Source of the DNA: JBDNFP01 sp041689775
Lineage (GTDB): Bacteria; Bacteroidota; Bacteroidia; Cytophagales; Spirosomataceae
NCBI GenBank assembly: GCA_041689775.1
Contig: JBDNFP010000503.1
Coordinates: 1-5,070 of the forward strand
DNA length: 5,070 nt
Direction of reading: 5' to 3'
The translations under genes were made by a program, and so were the position numbers. The notes under the pieces were generated by a model. That model saw only the letters and a list, made by a program, of their open reading frames with translations, was not told the origin of the DNA and searched no databases. The stretch's first letter is position 1. The number at the start of each line of letters is the position of its first letter. Shown in pieces: positions 1-5,070 of the stretch.

Positions 1-213
1 GAGCCTTACGATGCCCATGTGGTCTTTTTGAAAGGCCTCTATAATCTGACAAAAGAGAATGAAAAGTTCAGAATATTGCTGAATCCAGATGCCAAACGGT
101 TTCCAACCAAGTACAAAAAGGTATCCCCGGCTATGAAACAGGGGCTCGTGAACCAAATCTACCCCTTGGAAGACCTCCTGTTAATGAAGCCCTTAATGTT
201 TACCATAGATTAA
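1..213 (+). CDS. 3' end of an unrecognised protein gene (5' end outside window)
   Basis: The reading frame is open from the first base (Glu-Pro-Tyr-Asp-Ala-His...) to TAA at 211-213, giving 70 codons. The GTG at 19 is probably internal, because coding-like sequence precedes it, so I treat this as the C-terminus of a longer protein cut by the window edge. The piece is rich in Lys, Leu and Asn, has no signal peptide, membrane segment or Cys, and ends in a hydrophobic stretch (LEDLLLMKPLMFTID). I do not recognise a family and assign no function. It is the only plus-strand gene here and converges on the minus-strand genes to its right. No T-rich hairpin follows it on its own strand, so its terminator is not visible. 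That it is a real gene tail rests only on the open frame and protein-like composition. Confidence 0.5.
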   Translation, partial: EPYDAHVVFLKGLYNLTKENEKFRILLNPDAKRFPTKYKKVSPAMKQGLVNQIYPLEDLLLMKPLMFTID

Positions 214-505
214 ATGCCCAGTACCGGATTTTCTTTCAATAACTTATACTTATCGTTCATAGTCAGTCTTTTACGAACAAATTTAGAAAATATTATTTAA
301 GAGAGTGGTCTAATACTGAGAATACGGCAAAAACCCCTATTATGAAAACCTGATTTAACGATCGGAACTGAATTTTGATTGATCTGTTCATGGATTTTTT
401 TGGTTGGAAGACGTGAATTTACCGATAAAATGGAAATAACGGCGAGTTTCTTTTTTGCTTACTTCGGCTCGGGAAATTTCCGATTTTTATGTAAAAACCA
501 AAAGA
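214..505. other. AT-rich intergenic spacer, no gene seen
   Basis: This spacer lies between the plus-strand gene tail and the terminator hairpin. It is strongly AT-rich; for example, 241-300 is about 22% G+C by hand count. I found no convincing reading frame. A 16-codon minus-strand frame starting at 260 is too short to support. The 10-bp palindrome GGAAATTTCC at 472-481 is the only other symmetrical element I noticed, and its role, if any, is unknown. The composition contrasts sharply with the GC-rich SusD-like fragment that begins at 568. Confidence 0.6.
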
Positions 506-540
506 AGCCGCCCGCTCTCAACTACTGAGAGCGGGCGGCT
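491..540 (-). terminator. Rho-independent-type terminator (minus strand)
   Basis: Bases 506-520 and 526-540 are perfect reverse complements, forming a 15-bp stem with a 5-nt loop at 521-525. The stem core is very GC-rich (GCCGCCCGCTCTC). Read on the minus strand, the stem is followed directly by a U-rich run (TCTTTTGGTTTTT, bases 505-493), the layout of an intrinsic terminator. On the plus strand no T-run follows, so it should act on minus-strand transcripts only. It starts 27 nt past the stop codon of the SusD-like fragment and was probably that gene's own terminator. No other terminator is visible between 1141 and here, so it may now also end the transcript of the two-gene operon upstream. 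Confidence 0.85.
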
Positions 541-567
541 CGATGGAAACAAACTGGCTGGCGGGGC

Positions 568-936
568 TTATTTAGGCTGATCCCACCACACTTTGCTCAG
601 GTGAGTGTCGCCGTTGGACATCCGCTTGGCGGCGATTTCGTACTGCGCGAGTTTGCGGAAGCCCTCGCTACCGGAATACACGCCCCGGCGGGGAATCTGC
701 CCGTTGGTGACGCCGGGGTTGGGGCCGGGCGTCAGCTTGGGGTAGCCCGTGCGCCGCCATTCGGCGTAGGCTTCGTAGTGGCGCATGAATAGGCTGATCC
801 ACTTCTGGGTCATGATCTGCTCCAACTGCGCTTCCGACGACCCCGAAAGTTTTCCTTCGGTGGCCAGATAAGTGGTGATGCTTTCTGGGGCGATTCCACC
901 CACGGAAGGGCTGTTCTGAAACTCGCGGTGGCTCAG
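568..936 (-). pseudogene. C-terminal fragment of a SusD/RagB-family outer-membrane lipoprotein
   Basis: This piece encodes about 122 residues ending at TAA (570-568). Its C-terminus resembles the SusD-like proteins that sit on the cell surface with a TonB-dependent SusC partner and bind nutrients, usually glycans. The recognisable marks, counted from the ATG at 990, are LEQIMTQKWISLF (56-68), EAYAEWRRTGYPKL (73-86), IPRRGVYSGSE (99-109) and a terminal VWWDQPK (134-140). Family members are usually around 480-560 residues with a lipoprotein signal peptide. Here everything before the last ~25% is missing, including the signal peptide, and no SusC gene is present. The frame upstream runs without a break into transposase-like sequence, so the nominal 140-aa ORF starting at 990 is a chimera and not a natural gene. 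Local G+C is high (721-780 is about 72% by hand count), unlike its neighbours, which suggests a different source. It is almost certainly non-functional. Confidence 0.85.
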
Positions 937-1140
937 GATGCCCATATAAAAACTTCTGCCTGCTCGGTGATCCGACTTAAAGTGGCCCATGACGGGTTTA
1001 AAAGCCGCCCAGTGCCCAAACTTCTTACAGAGTTTGTTCTAACGGTAGAGGCTCAACCTCTTGTCGTTGAATGCCTTGGTTATTTTGATGGTCGTTTGTC
1101 CGATATTTGTCCTGCCCCGGTAGCCCCTCACCATACCCAA
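937..1140 (-). pseudogene. IS5-type DDE transposase remnant (C-terminal part, internal stop)
   Basis: Translating the minus strand from 1140 gives LGMVRGYRGRTNIG, then ITKAFNDKRLSLYR, a TAG at 1041-1039, and in the same frame KKFGHWAAFKPVMGHFKSDH, continuing RAGRSFYMGI. This follows the order typical of IS5-superfamily transposases: a DRGYRG-like block, a linker with KPFNDKKLS-like sequence, then RRAAIEPVIGHLKSDHRLGRNFYKG, where the Glu of IEP is the third catalytic acid. Here that Glu is replaced by Lys (AFKPV), a stop interrupts the frame, and the N-terminal catalytic Asp regions and the extreme C-terminus are absent. It is therefore a dead relic. I saw no IS terminal inverted repeats or target-site duplication. 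It begins directly after the stop codon of the beta-helix gene and runs in frame into the SusD-like fragment, marking a rearrangement junction. The family call rests on remembered motif patterns without a database search. Confidence 0.75.
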
Positions 1141-3159
1141 TTAGCGGTAGAACTCTTGACGCTGATCAAGCCCACGCACTCCGTAGATCACGGCAGGACT
1201 ACCTACTTCGAGTGCCCCCAAATCAGGAGCTTTTCCGGTAAAGCTGTCATTTACGTTTGGAATAATAACGCCCACATCTACCGCTTTCCCCATCGGGTTA
1301 AGTTTAAAATTAAGATCCACTGCGTGATAAACAGGACCAGGCATATTACCCAACGGTGTACCTGCCGGTGCTTGGATCGGTTTCCGAAGATTCTCAAAAA
1401 TATCATAATCGACCGTGATACCATGAGCTTCAAGGCCACTCGCTTGATTAAGACTCTTTAATGTCCTAAATCCTGTTAGCTCCCCGTTGGGTGACAACCA
1501 GCTAAATTGATTTTCGGGACTATCAGAACCTTGATTGGGCCGGTACCCGTTATAATCAGCCACCGAATAAGCTGTGGTAAAAGGGAAAGCTGCAACGTTT
1601 ACCGGCCCGTCCGTGCCAAGAATCAAATTGTTCCGGTAGTTTGAATTTGGGTATTTGGAACCGGCGTTGCTTTCCGTAACGAAAGTATTGTGATAAGCGA
1701 TGAGACCCGGTACTCCTGGGTGAATTTTGAGCGCCCCTCCCTGGGGTACATTATATAGAATATTCCTAATGTAGTAAGCAGGGCCACCAAATACGGGTTG
1801 GGCGCTTATTCCATTCTCGGCAGCGTTCACCCCCCTATTCCGCATGACGCGAATGTTGTGTACGCCACCGTCCGCCTCAATAAAGTCATCGACCAAAAGA
1901 TGCAAATCATTATTGTAAATATCGATCGACACCGCTTTTAACTCCTGTTCTTTCTCCGGGGTGCCATAGGTTGAGATACCAATGGCATCGTGGAAAAAGG
2001 CAATGGAATTATGAGCAATTACATGCCCCGGGCCATATACTTTGATACCATAGTAAGAATCCAGTAAATGCGTACCGTAAGGAATTAGCCCCTCCCGGTG
2101 AGCAGACCAACCGTACATTCGATAGCGATCATCGCGACCAAGTATGACGTTGTCCTGGATGAGAAAGTTTTTAGAACCGGCATACTCCGTCACAACACCC
2201 TCGCCGACATCCTCAAAACGACAATTCCGTACCGTTAGATCACTTGCTCCCGCTAAGCGTTTCCTGCCGGCATCGAAAACTCTGCCGACATTCCGAAAGG
2301 TAAGCCCCTGAAAAATATGATGTTCGGTGGCCATGACATTGAATAGAATAGCGGCTCCCGCTCCATCGAAGATGACTTCCCCATCCCCAGCAGCCTCGAT
2401 TACGATGGGGCACTCCGCCGTACCTTTTGCCGTGAAAAAATAAGTCCCGTCGAATGGTATATTATGCCAGTCAGGGTAGTTGAGAAGCACACCCTGATAG
2501 AGTCCCCCGTGTATTCTGATAATATCCCCGGGTTGCACCACATCCTCGGCCACCACATTCCAATCTCCCTTAGTGTTCTCGGAACCGCCATAAGCGGAAA
2601 CCAGGCCTGGGTAGTTCGGCTCCTCTTTTTTGCCCGTATAATATTGGGAATAAACATGCCTTACCCTTCCTCCAGTAGCGGACTTCGGCTCGGCTCGGGT
2701 GGAAACACTGACTACTTTAACCGCTTCCCCTCCGACTCCGTCGGGATCTTCTAAGGTAAAGCGGGCCTCATACTTGGTATCGGGATTAACGTCCAAAATG
2801 CTTCCAGCGAACATGTGGGGAGTCGTGTAATCAATTCCCGCCCTTTCAATATGTTCCCCCCCGATTCTAAGGAGAGGCATTCCCCTTTTCCATTCGCTGC
2901 CCGTTCCCGCGATTCGATACTCGACCTTCACCGTGGCATTACGATTATCGTCACCATCAATGTACCATTCGAACCCCAAATTCTCGAGTGTTGGTGGTTC
3001 GACAATAAATTTCTGGCCCTGAACCTTATTCTGGGCTTGTGAAAGATGTGGGAGCAGAAAGAGTAGGACGACAAATCCTGCGATTAGGTTCTGCTGCACG
3101 CTTGCTCTAAGGCGGGCTATTTTTCTTACTTCTTCCTCTTGAAAATGATACTTTTGCAC
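1141..3159 (-). CDS. Exported right-handed parallel beta-helix protein (polysaccharide-lyase-like fold)
   Basis: This 672-residue protein is probably exported. A basic N-terminus and hydrophobic core (about residues 24-38, IAGFVVLLFLLP) lead to a likely signal peptidase site after LSQA (42). Residues ~50-158 resemble a fibronectin-III-like beta domain (PDTKYEARFTLEDPDGVGG at 126-144). Residues ~205-500 look like a parallel beta-helix: entry motif GDIIRIHGGLYQG (211-223), then IVIEAAGDGEVIFDG (252-266) and rungs such as HIFQGLTFRN, LTVRNCRFEDV, FLIQDNVIL, HVIAHNSI, IDIYNNDLH and LIAYHNTF. The C-terminus GKAPDLGALEVG (642-653) is a common ending in such Bacteroidota proteins. The fold is shared by pectate, alginate and chondroitin lyases and some glycosidases; I cannot name catalytic residues, so substrate and activity are open. 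The GTG start at 3159 lies 1 nt after the stop of the upstream dehydrogenase gene, consistent with coupled translation. No clear Shine-Dalgarno precedes it; GTG at 3099 (Val21) would also give a good signal peptide. The last ~10 residues (GLDQRQEFYR) may derive from the adjoining transposase relic. Confidence 0.85.
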   Translation of the reverse strand: MQKYHFQEEEVRKIARLRASVQQNLIAGFVVLLFLLPHLSQAQNKVQGQKFIVEPPTLENLGFEWYIDGDDNRNATVKVEYRIAGTGSEWKRGMPLLRIGGEHIERAGIDYTTPHMFAGSILDVNPDTKYEARFTLEDPDGVGGEAVKVVSVSTRAEPKSATGGRVRHVYSQYYTGKKEEPNYPGLVSAYGGSENTKGDWNVVAEDVVQPGDIIRIHGGLYQGVLLNYPDWHNIPFDGTYFFTAKGTAECPIVIEAAGDGEVIFDGAGAAILFNVMATEHHIFQGLTFRNVGRVFDAGRKRLAGASDLTVRNCRFEDVGEGVVTEYAGSKNFLIQDNVILGRDDRYRMYGWSAHREGLIPYGTHLLDSYYGIKVYGPGHVIAHNSIAFFHDAIGISTYGTPEKEQELKAVSIDIYNNDLHLLVDDFIEADGGVHNIRVMRNRGVNAAENGISAQPVFGGPAYYIRNILYNVPQGGALKIHPGVPGLIAYHNTFVTESNAGSKYPNSNYRNNLILGTDGPVNVAAFPFTTAYSVADYNGYRPNQGSDSPENQFSWLSPNGELTGFRTLKSLNQASGLEAHGITVDYDIFENLRKPIQAPAGTPLGNMPGPVYHAVDLNFKLNPMGKAVDVGVIIPNVNDSFTGKAPDLGALEVGSPAVIYGVRGLDQRQEFYR

Positions 3160-3160
3160 T

Positions 3161-4894
3161 TTATTTATTTTTTAATTTATCCCTCAAGTCAGCAACCTCT
3201 TTTTCATGAACGGCACCTGCGTTATTTTTGAAATTCAATCTGAGGTAGGTGGTTACCTTAGAAATATCAGCATCGCTCAAAAAGTCATGTTTGGGCATCT
3301 CGCCATCGAAGGGCTTTCCATTCACTATGATCGGCCCTTTAAGGCCATTCAGCATCACGGTTATCAGCCTCTTTTTGTCTCCGGTTACCCAGTCCGATTC
3401 ACCCAAGGGAGGATAGCGACTCCCGTCTCCCTTTCCGTCTTCCTGATGGCACGAAATGCAATAAATATTATAGATTTTCTGGCCTTCATCCGCCATGCCC
3501 TTGGCAAGGTTATCCTTGATCTTGTCCGGAGTCCTGATATGCGTTAGCATTTTACGCTTTTCCATTTTTGCTAACTGATCCTTTCCGAATTTTTCTTTAC
3601 CTCCCCTGAACATGATTCGCCATATCTTTCCCGTGACAAGATCGCTTGCGTATAAGGAGCCATCAGGCCCCATGGCTATCCCCATCGGTCGATGAGCCGC
3701 TTCGGATGAACTCACAATAGTTTCTTGCTCAGCAAATCCGTCAGCAAATACTTCCCAGGAAGTTGACGGCACACCATTTATGAAAGGAATAAAACCAATA
3801 AAAAAACCTGATTGCGGGTATGGGGCTCGGTTACTTGATCCGTGAAAAGCAATGAATGCACCATTCTTATAACGGGCAGGGAATTGATCACCGGTGTAAA
3901 AGAAAAGATCATTCGGCGCCCAATGTCCTGGGAAGCCGATGATAGGGTTTGCGGGTTTATTCGCTTTTTCTTTCAAATCGATACCACGGTATTCGGGAGA
4001 CACTACTTTCTTATTCTGTAGTTGGTCATAGTAATAGTAAGGCCAACCGCCATTCATTCCTTCTTTCACTTCAAAAAACTCCTCAGACGGCAACATCGCA
4101 CTTTCCCATTCTGAATAAAGTGACGGCCAAGTTTGATGCAGACCGTCTCTGCCGTGTTCTACAGCGAACAAAGAATTAGTTGCGTGATTCCAGTCCATGG
4201 CTATCCCGTCCCTAAGTCCGCTGGCGTACCGAACGCCGTCTTTTTGCATTTGGTCGAGTTTGTTGGCATCGAATCTCCATATACCGGCGTGTTCAGCAAG
4301 TTCGGCGCACGGATATTGACCCGGACTTCCCGGGATCCTGTTATCTACCTGACAATTGTTACTTATTGACCCAAAGTTGACGTACATATGTCCATCGTCG
4401 TCAAAAGCGAGCGATTTGCCAATGTGTTCGGTTAAATAATTGTCGGTAAGAACAAGTTCTATTTGGCTTTCGGGCATTAGTTTCCCTGGGGATATTTGCT
4501 GCCTATATACCGCGCCTTTCGTACTAAAATAAATATGGCCATTGTATATTCTCATCCCTGTCGGGCCATAACCGCTCTCCGCTTTGTAATCCCCAAAATA
4601 ACTGATAATGTCAGCCTTACCGTCGTCGTTGCTGTCCCTGATAGCAACATTTCCTGAATCTTGCTTGGCATAGGTAAGTTTTACGTAAATGTCCCCATTT
4701 TTATTCACGGCCAAGTGTCTGGCGTGGCCAATGCTGTCGGCAACTACCACCGCTTCAAACCCACCGGGTAAGAAAAGGCCGCCATTATCGATATCTCCCG
4801 CCGGGAGGTTTGACTTTTGAACAGAGCCAGAGAAGAAGGCACTAGCCATAAAAATCCATAACAATTTAAAAAAATATGTTTTCGATAAATTCAT
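3161..4894 (-). CDS. Exported PQQ-type sugar (sorbosone) dehydrogenase fused to C-terminal cytochrome c
   Basis: This 577-residue, two-domain protein begins with a Sec signal peptide or membrane anchor (hydrophobic residues 8-22). Residues ~40-430 match the glucose/L-sorbosone dehydrogenase beta-propeller family: FEAVVVADSIGHARHLAV (46-63), GPTGMRIYNGHIYFST (110-125), HIGKSLAFDDDGHMYVNFGS (157-176), CQVD...SPGQYPC (Cys181, Cys196) before HAGIWRFD, ASGLRDGIAMDW (224-235), AVEHGRD (244-250), GMNGGWPYYYY (279-289) and RPMGIAMGPDGSLYASD (402-418). By analogy with soluble glucose dehydrogenase, His157 and Arg228 are candidate PQQ-site and catalytic residues; this is inferred. Residues ~465-556 form a class I cytochrome c: heme motif CISCH (479-483), GKGDGSRYPPLGESDW (487-502) and likely axial Met533 (GEMPKHDFLSDADI). 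The expected role is periplasmic oxidation of a sugar, aldose or other alcohol, with electrons moving from PQQ to heme and on to the respiratory chain. The substrate is unknown, and no PQQ biosynthesis gene is in view. ATG at 4894 is chosen because it gives the signal peptide directly; no good Shine-Dalgarno precedes it. It is the first gene of an operon with the beta-helix gene. Confidence 0.9.
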   Translation of the reverse strand: MNLSKTYFFKLLWIFMASAFFSGSVQKSNLPAGDIDNGGLFLPGGFEAVVVADSIGHARHLAVNKNGDIYVKLTYAKQDSGNVAIRDSNDDGKADIISYFGDYKAESGYGPTGMRIYNGHIYFSTKGAVYRQQISPGKLMPESQIELVLTDNYLTEHIGKSLAFDDDGHMYVNFGSISNNCQVDNRIPGSPGQYPCAELAEHAGIWRFDANKLDQMQKDGVRYASGLRDGIAMDWNHATNSLFAVEHGRDGLHQTWPSLYSEWESAMLPSEEFFEVKEGMNGGWPYYYYDQLQNKKVVSPEYRGIDLKEKANKPANPIIGFPGHWAPNDLFFYTGDQFPARYKNGAFIAFHGSSNRAPYPQSGFFIGFIPFINGVPSTSWEVFADGFAEQETIVSSSEAAHRPMGIAMGPDGSLYASDLVTGKIWRIMFRGGKEKFGKDQLAKMEKRKMLTHIRTPDKIKDNLAKGMADEGQKIYNIYCISCHQEDGKGDGSRYPPLGESDWVTGDKKRLITVMLNGLKGPIIVNGKPFDGEMPKHDFLSDADISKVTTYLRLNFKNNAGAVHEKEVADLRDKLKNK

Positions 4895-4950
4895 CTGATG
4901 TTACGCAAGTCTATTGTATATGATAAGAAGGTAGTGTCTATAAAAGGTTG

Positions 4951-4979
4951 ATCATGCAGCGACGGAGTCGCCATATGTT
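4951..4979. repeat. Small REP-like hairpin upstream of the operon
   Basis: GCGAC and GTCGC (4959-4963 and 4967-4971) are perfect inverted repeats around a GGA loop. After two mismatches, the outer bases (ATG at about 4954-4956 and TAT/ATG at 4974-4977) pair again with one G-T wobble, giving an imperfect stem over 4951-4979. From memory, short GC-rich palindromes with a GCGACGGAGTCGC core recur in intergenic DNA of some Bacteroidota, so this may be one copy of a dispersed REP family. Only one copy is present in this window, so repetition cannot be shown. No T-run follows on either strand, so it is a poor terminator candidate. It lies about 60 nt upstream of the dehydrogenase start, where it could also be part of the 5' leader. 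Confidence 0.4.
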
Positions 4980-5070
4980 CCTGTTTTGAAATAGTGTTTG
5001 TTGATGTACATACCAATGACATTGTCATGAATTTGCTCGTTTTTAGAAAAACATATCGTCCTGCGACTCA

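Noticed and set aside
210..260. Short minus-strand ORF of 16 codons starting at 260 (MNDKYKLLKENPVLGI).
   Set aside because: It is too short, has no clear ribosome-binding site, and overlaps the end of the plus-strand gene tail.
601..792. Plus-strand 63-codon ORF opposite the SusD-like fragment.
   Set aside because: The minus-strand reading has clear SusD C-terminal motifs; the plus-strand ORF is a by-product of high GC content.
568..990. Treating the 140-aa ORF as an intact small SusD-like protein.
   Set aside because: It lacks a signal peptide and about 75% of the family length, and its first 18 residues match transposase motifs that continue upstream through a stop codon.
928..1461. A 177-codon plus-strand ORF and other plus-strand ORFs opposite the large genes.
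   Set aside because: They lie antisense to the transposase relic, the beta-helix gene or the dehydrogenase gene, with Cys/His/Arg-rich translations typical of shadow frames and no recognisable domain.
4911..4920. TATACAAT on the minus strand, about 20 nt upstream of the dehydrogenase ATG, as a possible -10 promoter element.
   Set aside because: It does not fit the Bacteroidota consensus TAnnTTTG, no matching -33 TTTG element was found at proper spacing, and the region is AT-rich enough for such strings by chance.
4952..5068. Minus-strand frame open from the right edge of the window to TGA at 4954-4952 (about 38 codons, ending GTYGDSVAA), possibly the 3' end of an upstream gene.
   Set aside because: A 38-codon open frame is not unusual by chance, I recognise no family, and its last codons run through the REP-like hairpin. 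The next few hundred bases to the right would decide it.

Overview
The window looks like a Bacteroidota chromosome segment, probably Cytophagales or a related group. The reasons are a SusD/RagB-type C-terminus, a secreted parallel beta-helix protein of the kind found in glycan-use loci, a secreted sorbosone-dehydrogenase-like protein fused to cytochrome c, and very weak Shine-Dalgarno signals. The genus cannot be fixed from this sequence alone.

Layout from left to right. Bases 1-213 hold the 3' end of an unrecognised plus-strand gene. Next comes an AT-rich spacer ending in a strong 15-bp hairpin (506-540) that terminates minus-strand transcription. Bases 568-1140 are a composite relic, all on the minus strand: the last ~120 codons of a GC-rich SusD-like lipoprotein gene are joined in frame to the C-terminal part of an IS5-type DDE transposase, which carries an internal TAG. 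Two intact minus-strand genes follow: a 672-aa exported parallel beta-helix protein (1141-3159) and a 577-aa exported PQQ-type sugar dehydrogenase with a C-terminal c-type cytochrome (3161-4894). They are 1 nt apart and almost certainly form one operon, dehydrogenase first. Upstream of the operon lies a short non-coding stretch with a small REP-like hairpin (4951-4979).

Together, the two intact genes suggest an envelope-located function on carbohydrates: a beta-helix protein that binds or cleaves a polysaccharide, and a dehydrogenase that oxidises a sugar or sugar-derived compound and passes electrons through its own heme domain. The substrate is not visible. The SusD and transposase pieces show that the downstream end of this operon is an insertion-sequence-associated rearrangement junction. 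The operon now sits next to the tail, and probably the terminator, of an unrelated glycan-uptake gene. I saw no sign of a CRISPR array, phage genes, tRNA or rRNA. The most notable feature is this chimeric junction rather than a wholly new system.
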